Origin: an uncultured Clostridia bacterium | GTDB taxonomy: Bacteria > Bacillota > Clostridia > TANB77 > CAG-508 | DNA: 64,000 bases | Direction of reading: 5' to 3' | NCBI GenBank assembly: GCA_934130355.1 | Contig: CAKOXV010000001.1 | Span: 43,257 to 107,256, forward strand | Part shown: positions 1 through 7,460 of the stretch, in pieces | Layout of the letters: the number at the start of each line of letters is the position of its first letter | Numbering within the stretch: position 1 is the first letter of the stretch | Made by a program: the position numbers and the translations under genes | The notes under the pieces: model-generated | Told to the model about the DNA's origin: nothing | Seen by the model: the letters and a program-made list of their open reading frames with translations, nothing else | Databases searched by the model: none

Positions 1-698
1 TGAATGACACAACATTTAAAAATTGTCATGGTCTTGATGAAGATAGCCATTTAACATCTAGCTATGATATTGCATTAATGTCTAGAGAACTATTAGTAAA
101 TCATCCTAAAATAACAGAATATTCAACTATTTGGATGGATACTTTAAGAGACGGGAAATCTGCCTTATCTAATACTAACAAATTAGTTAGAAATTATTCA
201 GGTTGTACAGGACTAAAAACTGGTTCTACATCTCTTGCATTATTTAACTTGTCTGCATCTGCAACTCGTGATGGTTTATCTTTAATTGCTGTTGTCATGA
301 AAGCTCCTACCTCTGCACTACGTTTTAGTAATGCAACTAGCCTTTTAGATTATGGTTTTAATAATTATTCTTATAAAACCTTTGGAAAACAAGGTGAAGT
401 TATAAAATCTGTTAATGTTTCAAAAGGTATTTCTGAAAAAGTTAATGCAATTTATGAAACTTCTCCTTCTTTTCTTATAAAAAAAGGCGAAGAATCTTCA
501 ATTACTTATGAAATAAGTTTAAATGACAACATCCAAGCTCCTGTCACTGAAGGGCAACTTCTTGGAACCATAAAATATTCTTTAAATGGTTCTGAACTTG
601 GAACAGTCAATTTAGTTGCTGAAACTTCTGTTGCAAAAATAGGTTTACTAACTATGGTTAAAAATATTTTTAGCAATTGGTTTAATTTATTAAGATAA
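1..698 (+). CDS. D-alanyl-D-alanine carboxypeptidase (PBP5/DacF type), 3' part
   Basis: C-terminal part of a low-molecular-weight penicillin-binding protein that trims the terminal D-Ala from peptidoglycan stem peptides at the outer membrane face. The frame is open from base 3; the first readable residues, NDTTFKNCHGLDED, match the active-site surroundings of peptidase family S11. The conserved KTG triad lies at 216-224 within GLKTGST. After the catalytic part there is a beta-rich PBP5_C-like domain and a hydrophobic, aromatic C-terminal end (IFSNWFNLLR) that could be an amphipathic membrane anchor. The 5' part with the SxxK and SxN motifs lies outside the window. In spore formers DacF is one of several paralogues, so the exact member cannot be settled here. 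Confidence 0.9.
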   Translation, partial: NDTTFKNCHGLDEDSHLTSSYDIALMSRELLVNHPKITEYSTIWMDTLRDGKSALSNTNKLVRNYSGCTGLKTGSTSLALFNLSASATRDGLSLIAVVMKAPTSALRFSNATSLLDYGFNNYSYKTFGKQGEVIKSVNVSKGISEKVNAIYETSPSFLIKKGEESSITYEISLNDNIQAPVTEGQLLGTIKYSLNGSELGTVNLVAETSVAKIGLLTMVKNIFSNWFNLLR

Positions 699-706
699 TA
701 TTATGA

Positions 707-740
707 AAAGCCACCAATGAGAATACTCAATGGTGGCTTT
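707..740. terminator. Hairpin between two converging genes
   Basis: Arms AAAGCCACCA (707-716) and TGGTGGCTTT (731-740) pair perfectly, with four further pairs inside and an AATA loop. It sits right behind the carboxypeptidase stop and before the end of the converging flotillin gene. No long U tract follows on either strand, so termination is inferred from position and stem strength. Confidence 0.55.
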
Positions 741-808
741 AGAAATTGACATTTGTAATAAGTAGTTTGTTAAAGAGTTTTATTCTAAGCAATCATATTA
801 ATACATTT

Positions 809-2386
809 TTACTCAGTTTCATCCTTTTTTCCAAGATTACTCAATCCTGCTCCAATAGCCTTAGACATATCTGCAACATCTTCAGTAAGATTACGTCCAT
901 TAAGTGCTTGGTTTTCAGCATTGAGAATCTTCAGAAGTCCCGGGAGCTGAGAAAGTGTATCTATTAGGACATTACCTGTCCCTCCTGCACTGCCAAGCCC
1001 TTGAACACTTCCTCCACCAATATTGATGAATTCAGCATTCTGACCAATATTGGCCATAACTTCGGCTTGTGCTGTTGCAATTTTAATTTGTGCCTCTGTC
1101 TGAATTTTAAGCTTCTCAATTTCAAAGTTAACCTTATCATTAGAAGCTCTTGCGTCAGCAAGGGCTTTTTCACCTTCTGCTTGTGCTATCATTGCAGCTT
1201 TAATGCCTTCTGCTTCGGCAAGCTTTTTGGCTTTTATGCCTTCAGCCTCTGCTTCTGCTTTTGCCTTTGTCACATCAGCTTCTGCTTGGCCTTCTATCCG
1301 AATCTTTTCGGCTCCTGCTTCTGCCGACTTTTTCATTGCTTCGGCATCACTCTCTGCAACTTTAACACGAGTTTGAGCTTGAATATTTTCTACATTTGCT
1401 GTTGACTCAGCATCGATACGCTTTGTCTCTTTTTCTGTTTCTGCCCTTGTAATTGCAACTTCTCGCTCTTTTTGAGCAGCCAAATTTGCTTGTTCCTGTT
1501 TGACAATCTCAACAGCACCTTTGCGTTCCTCAACTTCTTTCTGCCTAATTGTTGTCTGAAGTTCTTTTGCAACTTCAGCATTAGCCTTGGCAGTATCAGT
1601 TTCAACTTGGTTCTGTGCTATTCTAAGATCAGTTTCTTTCCTCTTATCGTTTTGGACCTGTTCAGCATCCATTTGAGCAATACTAGATTCTTGTTTAGCT
1701 TTTGCTTCAGCAATTTCAGCCTCCTTCATTGCTTCAGCTTGCTTTTGACGAGTAGCTCTATCAACCTCAGCCTTCTTGATATCTGCTGCTTGCTGCTTGT
1801 CTGCAGAGTCAAGAGCAGCGATATTCTCAAAGTATTTCTTACTATCAGTTACATCCTGAATATTAAGAGATACAAGCTCAAGACCCATATTAGCCATCTC
1901 GTCTGCAACACTCTCTTGTACTGCTACTTTGAATGTTTCCTTGTCTTTAAGGATTTGCTCAGGTGTCATAGATGCAACCACATCACGAACTGCACCCATT
2001 AAGGTAAGTTTGACATCTTGTTTAATGCCATCATTACCTCTTTCCTTAAAGGAAATAATTGCTATCTTGAGCTTCTCAGGGTCTTTTACATCAGGCCGGA
2101 TTTGAGCAGTCCAGTCAGCAATGATAGGAACAGCTGTGCTTGTCATGATCTCATCCTTATCTGCCGAAACAGTAAGCATACAAAGATCAAATGTGCTTGC
2201 TTTTCTGATAATAGGGATTACAAATGCACCACCAGAAACAATAATTTTGGGTTTCTTACCACCTGTGATGATAAGAGCTTTGTCAATATCTGCAACCTTG
2301 TACATTGATTTCGCAATGATAACCAAGACTGCAAGAACAGCAATAACTCCACCAATAGGAATCAAAACAGAAAAAATGTCATTCAT
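809..2386 (-). CDS. Flotillin-like SPFH-domain protein (YuaG/FloT type)
   Basis: Membrane scaffold protein; flotillins organise functional membrane microdomains. One N-terminal hydrophobic hairpin (about residues 5-25) is followed by an SPFH/Band-7 domain to about residue 200. Then comes a very long Ala/Glu/Lys-rich coiled coil with repeated AEAEGIKA-like units and a Gly-rich tail. Length is about 525 aa, normal for FloT. The ATG at 2386 is chosen because an AAGGAGA site lies 5 nt upstream; the longer open frame to 2473 has no fitting site. The gene is clearly richer in G+C than its neighbours (29 of 60 bases in 1261-1320) and uses codons such as CTT, GCC and GAG that the surrounding genes avoid, which suggests transfer. 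It is monocistronic, and no NfeD partner is adjacent. Confidence 0.88.
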   Translation of the reverse strand: MNDIFSVLIPIGGVIAVLAVLVIIAKSMYKVADIDKALIITGGKKPKIIVSGGAFVIPIIRKASTFDLCMLTVSADKDEIMTSTAVPIIADWTAQIRPDVKDPEKLKIAIISFKERGNDGIKQDVKLTLMGAVRDVVASMTPEQILKDKETFKVAVQESVADEMANMGLELVSLNIQDVTDSKKYFENIAALDSADKQQAADIKKAEVDRATRQKQAEAMKEAEIAEAKAKQESSIAQMDAEQVQNDKRKETDLRIAQNQVETDTAKANAEVAKELQTTIRQKEVEERKGAVEIVKQEQANLAAQKEREVAITRAETEKETKRIDAESTANVENIQAQTRVKVAESDAEAMKKSAEAGAEKIRIEGQAEADVTKAKAEAEAEGIKAKKLAEAEGIKAAMIAQAEGEKALADARASNDKVNFEIEKLKIQTEAQIKIATAQAEVMANIGQNAEFINIGGGSVQGLGSAGGTGNVLIDTLSQLPGLLKILNAENQALNGRNLTEDVADMSKAIGAGLSNLGKKDETE

Positions 2387-2512
2387 AAGCTTCTCCTTCA
2401 TGATTGTACTTTTCCAACTACTTACCATAAACAAACTACTTATTACTAACTTGCCATTTTCACCTCCAAACATAATTATATGATTGAAGTTAGTAATAAA
2501 ACTCTGAGTACT

Positions 2513-2541
2513 ATAATATCATAATTTACATAAAACGTCAA
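2513..2541 (-). promoter_or_regulatory. Sigma-A promoter of the flotillin gene
   Basis: On the minus strand TTGACG (2536-2541), a 17-nt spacer and TATTAT (2513-2518). The transcript would have a leader of about 120 nt. Inside that leader GGAGGTGAAA precedes a three-codon reading frame, ATG GCA AGT TAG, at 2446-2457. Confidence 0.7.
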
Positions 2542-2624
2542 TATTTCTGCTCTATTATTAATCATATGACAAAAATAAAAACAGTTTTTTGTCATTATTT
2601 ATTATTATTTTTTTGAAAAAATAC

Positions 2625-2653
2625 TTGTAATTTTCCAAAAACTATGGTAAACT
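2625..2653 (+). promoter_or_regulatory. Promoter of rpmB
   Basis: TTGTAA (2625-2630), 17-nt spacer ending in TGG, and TAAACT (2648-2653). The start codon follows 47 nt downstream with AGGAGGTG in between. Confidence 0.6.
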
Positions 2654-2699
2654 AGTTAATAGTCATGTTTATTAATTATTTTAGGAGGTGCATTTAATC

Positions 2700-2897
2700 A
2701 TGGCAAAATGTGAAATTTGTGAAAAAACAGCTACTCATGGAAATAAATTAAGCATAACTCGTTCTCATATAAGTAAAAGAGCTCCAAGAACTTGGAAACC
2801 AAATTTAAGAACAGTTAAAGCTGATGTTGATGGAGAAATAAAAAGAATCCATGTTTGTGCTAAATGTTTAAAAAATGGAAAAATAAAAAGAGCATAA
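2700..2897 (+). CDS. rpmB: 50S ribosomal protein L28
   Basis: Structural protein of the large ribosomal subunit, 65 aa. It begins MAKCEICEK and keeps the family pattern of a short basic protein with the RSHISKRAPRTWKPN core. Two Cys pairs (C4/C7 and C53/C56) make this the zinc-binding form of L28. The start at 2700 is set by AGGAGGTG about 10 nt upstream; an in-frame ATG at 2688 would overlap that site. It is monocistronic with its own promoter and terminator. Confidence 0.96.
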   Translation: MAKCEICEKTATHGNKLSITRSHISKRAPRTWKPNLRTVKADVDGEIKRIHVCAKCLKNGKIKRA

Positions 2898-2899
2898 AA

Positions 2900-2927
2900 A
2901 AACGCTTCATTAAAGAGCGTTTTTTTA
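2900..2927 (+). terminator. Rho-independent terminator of rpmB
   Basis: Short stem ACGCT/AGCGT (2902-2906 with 2916-2920), lengthened by the preceding A run pairing with the run of seven Ts that follows at 2920-2926. It is placed directly after the stop codon. Confidence 0.8.
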
Positions 2928-2932
2928 TTTTC

Positions 2933-3247
2933 TTAATTTTTTGTACTTAATTCAATTATTAAATCCATATTATCATCCTCTGCCATTTTATTTTTTCTAA
3001 TCGCACCACATTTTTTACATTTAAATACAATAACATAGCCTTTTTTAGAATTTGTTTCTAATCCTATAGGTTCTAATATTCCGTGACAATTTTCGGCTCT
3101 ATCACCTGGATTTATATCTAAATGCTTTGAGTGTAAACAATATGGACAATGATTTCTACAAGTATAACCTAATTTCGGAACTTTCTTGCCACAATTTTCG
3201 CATATAAATTCTTCATCTATTTTTGTAAATTTACTATTCTCTAACAT
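2933..3247 (-). CDS. Zinc-ribbon RNHCP-domain protein
   Basis: Small 104-aa protein with a zinc ribbon followed by the RNHCP domain, whose signature RNHCPYCLHSKHLD and PGDR are both present. Four CxxC or CxxxC pairs (ICENCGKK, CRNHCPYC, CKKCG) point to two zinc sites, probably for nucleic acid or protein binding. The biochemical role of the family is unknown. The start is supported by GAGGTAAG 6 nt upstream. It lies 18 nt downstream of the nucleoside kinase gene in the same direction and is probably co-transcribed with it. Confidence 0.82.
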   Translation of the reverse strand: MLENSKFTKIDEEFICENCGKKVPKLGYTCRNHCPYCLHSKHLDINPGDRAENCHGILEPIGLETNSKKGYVIVFKCKKCGAIRKNKMAEDDNMDLIIELSTKN

Positions 3248-3265
3248 TTTCTTACCTCTTTAAAA

Positions 3266-4867
3266 TTATCCTTTAAAATCTCCTCCTCCTAAAAATTCTT
3301 TCAATAATGAATGTGATGGCACAATATCTTTAGAAATTGGTTCAAAAGAATCTAAAATCTCTAATAATCTTTGTGCTTCTGCATATTGTGGTTGTTCATT
3401 AGTTATAGCTTTTAGTAATGGTTCAGCTTCTGTTTTTAACACTCCTAATTCATATATTAGTGAAGTATTAAATATGCTATCAGCTTCTTCTTGGAATGGG
3501 AAGATATTTTTTACTTCGCCTGCATTTACATTCTTCCAACTTGAAATTGTTTGTGCTGCACTATATCCTCTAAATTGATTATCTCTAACTATTCTTCTTA
3601 TCAGTCTTGTATCTGTTGTAGAAATTCTATTGAAACGATCCATATTAAGAACTGTTAATGCACTTATATAAATCTTGTATTTTTGTTCTTGAGGGATTCT
3701 TGAAGTTAATTGATCATTTAAACAGTGAATTCCCTCTATTACTAATATTTCATCATCATGTAATCTTAATTTATTTCCATTATATCTCTTAGTTCCTTCA
3801 TGAAAATCAAATTCTGGCATTTCAACTTCTTCACCATTTAATAAAGCTATTAAATGACTATTGAATAACTCTGTATCAATAGCTTCTATGCACTCAAAAT
3901 CAGGTTCACCTTTTGCATTTAATGGTGTGTCTTTTCTTTCTACAAAATAATTGTCAACAGAAATTGTAACAGGTTTTAATCCATTAATTCTTAATTGAAT
4001 TCCTAATCTTTGAGCAAAAGTTGTTTTTCCTGATGAAGATGGTCCTGCAATTAAAATCATTTTAACACCTTTTCTTGCTGCAATTTTATCTGCTATTTGT
4101 GATATTTTTTTCTCATGCAAAGCTTCTGATAATAATATTAAATCTTTGATTTTATTTTCTCTTACTATTTTATTTAATCTATATACAGTGCCAACATCTA
4201 ATACCTTATAAATTGTTTCATATTCTTGTAAAGCCCAAAGCAATTTTTTAGTTTCTTTAAATTGAGGCAAAACATTTACATTATTACTACTTGGATATCT
4301 TAATAAAAATCCATAACTATATTTTTGTAACTCAAAAATTTTAGTTGCTCCTGTATGTGTTGCTATTGTTCCATATAAATAATTAAAATAATCTTCGCAA
4401 AAGCACATATTAATTTCTTGCTTTTCTTCTGATTCAAGTTGTAAACGTCCTTTTGTACTATCCTTTTCATTGAAAAATTCTTCTGCTTCTTTTCTTGTCA
4501 TAGTTCTTTTTTCTATTTTTAAATCTTTTTCAATTATTTCTGCCATTTTAATTTTTACATTTTCAAGCATTTCTGTTGTTACTTCCATATTTTCTATAGT
4601 ACAATACATTGAATTTGATAATTGATAATCTACCATTACATCTACTTTTGGATATAGTTTCCAAAATGCCATACCCATTATATAAGTTAAAGTTCTTCTA
4701 TATATTTTCATTCCTTCTTTTGAATTTATATTAATTAATTCAATTTTTCCATCTGGTTCAACTACATCATCTAAGTTTTTATATTCATTGTTATATTTAG
4801 CCCCTACTACTGGGTATTCACTTTTTTCTATTTCTTCTTTTCGTATTTCTGATATTTTTTGTTTCAT
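3266..4867 (-). CDS. Nucleoside (uridine-type) kinase with ThrRS-like N-terminal domain
   Basis: Cytoplasmic ATP-dependent kinase of the uridine kinase/phosphoribulokinase family, 533 aa. The P-loop GPSSSGKTTF lies near residue 275. Further kinase-family blocks are VSVDNYFV-like (ISVDNYF), the acidic FDFHEG region and the RRIVRD segment. The N-terminal half resembles the editing (SAD) region of threonyl-tRNA synthetase, with EGMKIYRRTL near residue 53, and has only the last strands of a beta-grasp (TGS) domain. This two-part architecture is typical of clostridial nucleoside kinases; the substrate is inferred. The start follows AGAAGGAG with suitable spacing. Confidence 0.85.
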   Translation of the reverse strand: MKQKISEIRKEEIEKSEYPVVGAKYNNEYKNLDDVVEPDGKIELININSKEGMKIYRRTLTYIMGMAFWKLYPKVDVMVDYQLSNSMYCTIENMEVTTEMLENVKIKMAEIIEKDLKIEKRTMTRKEAEEFFNEKDSTKGRLQLESEEKQEINMCFCEDYFNYLYGTIATHTGATKIFELQKYSYGFLLRYPSSNNVNVLPQFKETKKLLWALQEYETIYKVLDVGTVYRLNKIVRENKIKDLILLSEALHEKKISQIADKIAARKGVKMILIAGPSSSGKTTFAQRLGIQLRINGLKPVTISVDNYFVERKDTPLNAKGEPDFECIEAIDTELFNSHLIALLNGEEVEMPEFDFHEGTKRYNGNKLRLHDDEILVIEGIHCLNDQLTSRIPQEQKYKIYISALTVLNMDRFNRISTTDTRLIRRIVRDNQFRGYSAAQTISSWKNVNAGEVKNIFPFQEEADSIFNTSLIYELGVLKTEAEPLLKAITNEQPQYAEAQRLLEILDSFEPISKDIVPSHSLLKEFLGGGDFKG

Positions 4868-4908
4868 CTTATCTACTCCTTCTATAATTTACTTAGGTTT
4901 TCATCCCT

Positions 4909-4937
4909 ATTTTACTATATCTATTTTTTAAAAGCAA
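4909..4937 (-). promoter_or_regulatory. Promoter of the kinase/zinc-ribbon operon
   Basis: Minus strand TTGCTT (4932-4937), 17-nt spacer, TAAAAT (4909-4914). It lies about 40 nt upstream of the kinase start codon and about 40 nt from the edge of the foldback repeat. Confidence 0.5.
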
Positions 4938-4973
4938 GTAATATTACTATGTGGTACAAAAAATAGTTAATAT

Positions 4974-5340
4974 TTTAATATATTGCTTACCACAAATACC
5001 TTGCACGCACCCTTGGACCTGTACATATATATTAAATAATGGAAAATTTTGTGCATCTAAACTTGAGTATAGAAAATCTTAAAGTACATACACGAGGAAT
5101 GCTCACATCAAAAATGAATATATTACTATTCCATGGCAAAAACATAGCTGGGGTCTTCGTCGGGGGTCTTTGCCTTATTCCATAGTAACATATTCATTTT
5201 TGGACTAAGTGAGAGAGGCTCGGGTTGTACTTTTAGATTTTATACGAAAGTTCAGCTTGTCCAAAATTTGGAATGTCTTTAATATATATGTACAGGTCCA
5301 AGGGTGCGTGCAAGGTATTTGTGGTAAGTAATATGTTAAA
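4974..5340. repeat. Foldback (MITE-like) element, near-palindromic over its full length
   Basis: Perfect 48-nt inverted arms lie at 4987-5034 and 5280-5327. With two mismatches the arms extend to 4974 and 5340. The interior continues as an imperfect palindrome right to the centre, so the whole element could fold into one long cruciform or RNA stem. The centre carries a G-rich hairpin bounded by GGCAAA (5135) and TTTGCC, and a block at 5209-5231 that recurs exactly at 50821-50843. No ORF of note lies inside. Parts recur near 50.7 and 61.8 kb. This is the main content of the gene-free stretch 4868-5411. Confidence 0.85.
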
Positions 5341-5411
5341 GTATTAATTAGTAGTAAAAAATATGAATATTTATATTATATATGTATATAATTATTTTAG
5401 AGGTGGTATAA

Positions 5412-5579
5412 ATGAATTTTAATAGAGTACAAGAAGTCTTAAATAATAAAGAAAAAGTTGATATTTATTATGATGAAAGACCAGTATGGATTCAGAGTAC
5501 TAATAATCACGTTGCAAAAATTGGATTTATAGATAATTTTGAAGAGCGTGATGTTTTTATAGAAGATTTATATGAATAA
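5412..5579 (+). CDS. sspH: Small acid-soluble spore protein, H type
   Basis: 55-aa protein beginning MNFNRVQEVLNNKEKVDIYY. It shows the SspH-family layout: an N-terminal helix, then YDERPVWIQS and a beta-rich acidic C-terminal part. SspH-type SASPs accumulate in the forespore core as minor spore components. The start is set by AGAGGTGG a few bases upstream. A strong bidirectional hairpin follows at once. No obvious sigma-A promoter is seen, which would suit forespore sigma-G control, but I could not identify a convincing sigma-G site. Confidence 0.85.
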   Translation: MNFNRVQEVLNNKEKVDIYYDERPVWIQSTNNHVAKIGFIDNFEERDVFIEDLYE

Positions 5580-5583
5580 AAGA

Positions 5584-5613
5584 AAAGAGGGTTCCTAAAT
5601 TGGAATCCTCTTT
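5584..5613. terminator. Bidirectional terminator between sspH and rpsR
   Basis: AAAGAGGGTTCC (5584-5595) pairs with GGAATCCTCTTT (5602-5613) over 12 bp with one G-T pair. The A and T ends serve as the U tract on either strand. It separates two converging genes. Confidence 0.75.
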
Positions 5614-5624
5614 ATAAGTAAATA

Positions 5625-5912
5625 CTAGTCTTTTGTTGCATATGGTAATATTGCAATATGTCTAGCTCTTTTAACAGCAAGTGTTATATCTCTTTGATGT
5701 TTAGCACAAGCACCTGTTGTTCTTCTTGGTAATATTTTTCCTTTATCATTGATGAATTTTTTTAATTGATCAGCATTTTTGTAATCTAATTCAAAGTTTT
5801 TGTCATTGCATAATGCACAAACTTTTTTTCTTTGTTTTCTGAATTTTGGGTTAAAATCATCATCATAATTATTATTGTTTCTATTATTTCTTTTTTTGTT
5901 TTTATCTGCCAT
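5625..5912 (-). CDS. rpsR: 30S ribosomal protein S18
   Basis: Small-subunit protein of 95 aa that binds as a heterodimer with S6 in the platform region. The S18 core is visible: KKVCALCNDKNFELDYKN, then LPRRTTGACAKHQRDI. The N-terminal extension of about 28 residues is basic and Asn-rich, a disordered tail common in Firmicutes. The start is fixed by AAGGAGGGG 7 nt upstream. It is last gene of the rpsF-ssb-rpsR operon, 20 nt after ssb. Confidence 0.96.
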   Translation of the reverse strand: MADKNKKRNNRNNNNYDDDFNPKFRKQRKKVCALCNDKNFELDYKNADQLKKFINDKGKILPRRTTGACAKHQRDITLAVKRARHIAILPYATKD

Positions 5913-5932
5913 TTTTATTCCCCTCCTTGTTC

Positions 5933-6364
5933 TTAAAATGGTAAATCGTCACTTGAAGATACTTCAAAATCTCCTCCTGCTATTCCACCTGGCATAGAAT
6001 TACCAAATGTATTTTCAAATGAAGAACTTGCTCCGTCTCCATCTCTTCTGCTATCTGCGAAATATGCTTCTTCAGCAACAACTTCTGTAACATAGTGTTT
6101 TTGACCTTGGTCATCATCCCATGTTCTTGTTTGAATTCTTCCTATAATTCCAACTTGTTGACCTTTCTTAAAGTATTTACTGCAAAATTCTCCTAATTTG
6201 CTCCAAGCAACTATGTTTATAAAGTCTGCTTGTCTTTCTTCTCCTTGTCTTACAAATCTTCTATTTACTGCTAATGAGAATGATGCTACAACTGTATTAT
6301 TTGTTTGTGTATATCTTACTTCTGGATCTCTTGTTAATCTACCCATTAAAATTACTTTGTTCAT
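5933..6364 (-). CDS. ssb: Single-stranded DNA-binding protein
   Basis: 143-aa SSB that coats single-stranded DNA during replication, repair and recombination. The N-terminal OB fold starts MNKVILMGRLTRDPE, and the C-terminal tip DDLPF recruits partner proteins. Between them lies a Gly/Ser-rich linker. Its position between rpsF and rpsR is the conserved Firmicute arrangement. The ribosome site before the ATG is weak (GTGATAAG). Confidence 0.96.
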   Translation of the reverse strand: MNKVILMGRLTRDPEVRYTQTNNTVVASFSLAVNRRFVRQGEERQADFINIVAWSKLGEFCSKYFKKGQQVGIIGRIQTRTWDDDQGQKHYVTEVVAEEAYFADSRRDGDGASSSFENTFGNSMPGGIAGGDFEVSSSDDLPF

Positions 6365-6414
6365 ATCTTATCACTTTACCTTTCTACTTTATTTAAGGTC
6401 CCTCTGTATCCTAT

Positions 6415-6693
6415 TTATTTTTTTATTGTGATGAATTTTAAAATTTCATCTGTTATTCTGTAGATTCTTTCTAATTCTGCTATAAATTCTGGTTTTGCTT
6501 CAAAATTGAATTGAATATAATAAGCTTCTTTGTTTTTGTCAATTTCATAAGCTAATTTTCTTTTTCCCATTTCTACAACTTCTTCTACTTTTCCATTTTC
6601 ATTGATTAATCCTGTAAATTTTTCTTCTAAAGCTTTTAAACCAGCTTCATCAACATTTGGATTAATAATGATAACACTTTCGTATTTGTTCAT
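6415..6693 (-). CDS. rpsF: 30S ribosomal protein S6
   Basis: 92-aa small-subunit protein that pairs with S18. It begins MNKYESVIIINPN and keeps the S6 ferredoxin-like fold pattern with GKRKLAYEI. The start is given by GAGGAGGTG 8 nt upstream. It is the first gene of the rpsF-ssb-rpsR operon; a leader with two hairpins lies upstream. Confidence 0.96.
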   Translation of the reverse strand: MNKYESVIIINPNVDEAGLKALEEKFTGLINENGKVEEVVEMGKRKLAYEIDKNKEAYYIQFNFEAKPEFIAELERIYRITDEILKFITIKK

Positions 6694-6720
6694 TATCTTT
6701 CACCTCCTCTTGGATATATA

Positions 6721-6777
6721 ACTCATGTTTTCACATGAGTAAGGCTCTGAGTTTTACTTTTATTTGTAAAACTTTTG
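6721..6777 (-). other. Leader hairpins upstream of rpsF
   Basis: Two perfect inverted repeats lie in the untranslated region before rpsF: ACTCATG/CATGAGT at 6721-6740, and AGTTTTAC/GTAAAACT at about 6753-6777. Many bacteria autoregulate rpsF through an S6:S18-binding leader, so these may be regulatory. I did not find the flanking CCG signature clearly enough to call that leader. Confidence 0.35.
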
Positions 6778-6780
6778 AGA

Positions 6781-6812
6781 AAAATAAAAACAAACGCTTT
6801 CCCGTTTGTTTT
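6781..6812 (-). terminator. Terminator of the tRNA-Gly transcript
   Basis: On the minus strand AAAACAAACG (6803-6812) pairs with CGTTTGTTTT (6787-6796) around a GGAAAG loop. T-rich sequence follows down to 6781. It lies directly behind the downstream tRNA-Gly. Confidence 0.75.
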
Positions 6813-6815
6813 ATC

Positions 6816-6889
<74 letters not shown>

Positions 6890-6921
6890 ATGTACAATGC
6901 AAGGAAATTAAAAAGTTAATT

Positions 6922-6995
<74 letters not shown>

Positions 6996-7014
6996 ATTTC
7001 CCTGACATTTATAA

Positions 7015-7043
7015 ATTATAAAGTATTATTCTTATTTTGTCAA
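7015..7043 (-). promoter_or_regulatory. Promoter of the tRNA-Gly pair
   Basis: Full-consensus sigma-A promoter on the minus strand: TTGACA (7038-7043), 17-nt spacer, TATAAT (7015-7020), about 20 nt before the first tRNA. Confidence 0.85.
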
Positions 7044-7151
7044 GCAATTTAGTAAAATTTTTCAAAAAAATTTTATGCTATTCTCTTCCTATTTTCTACA
7101 TTTTATGATAAAATGCAAGCAAATAAGTTCAGGAAGGATTGTGATTTTTTT

Positions 7152-7415
7152 ATGGAATTAAATAGATGTACTCGTTGTGGTGCTTTTCATGTTAATGGCG
7201 GAGATGTTTGCCCTAAATGTGCTGAAAAAGACAGCCTAGAATTATCTACATTTAATACTTACATAGAAGAAAATGGATTTTCTTCTGTTGATACAATAGC
7301 AACTCAAACAGGAATTGCACAAAAAAATGTTAATCGTTTTATTAATGGACAAGGAATTGAAATTCCTGAAAGCCAAGATGAAAATCTAACTAACTCAGGA
7401 GTTGTTTTTAACTAA
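7152..7415 (+). CDS. Zinc-finger/HTH protein (YvyF-like)
   Basis: About 87 aa. The N terminus MELNRCTRCGAF...GDVCPKC is a four-Cys zinc ribbon. A helix-turn-helix-like segment follows (SVDTIATQTGIAQKNVNRFI). The arrangement resembles the small YvyF/TIGR03826 proteins of flagellar regions, but no flagellar gene is near, so a motility role is not supported. It could be a small DNA-binding regulator. An ATG at 7113 is also in frame, but it overlaps a likely -10 (TATGATAAAAT), so 7152 is preferred. The next gene, spoIVB, converges. Confidence 0.6.
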   Translation: MELNRCTRCGAFHVNGGDVCPKCAEKDSLELSTFNTYIEENGFSSVDTIATQTGIAQKNVNRFINGQGIEIPESQDENLTNSGVVFN

Positions 7416-7426
7416 TACAAAATTAC

Positions 7427-7458
7427 AAAATGAACTGGTGAGTAAACCAGTTCATTTT
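7427..7458. terminator. Bidirectional terminator
   Basis: AAAATGAACTGGT (7427-7439) and ACCAGTTCATTTT (7446-7458) form a perfect 13-bp stem with A and T ends. It lies between the converging zinc-finger gene and spoIVB. Confidence 0.85.
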
Positions 7459-7460
7459 TG

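Noticed and set aside
1001..2483. Plus-strand open frames opposite the flotillin gene
   Set aside because: They mirror the low-complexity coiled-coil coding sequence and have no ribosome sites; the minus-strand SPFH protein explains the region.
7152..7415. YvyF-like gene as sign of flagella
   Set aside because: No other flagellar gene is nearby, and small zinc-ribbon/HTH proteins occur outside motility loci.
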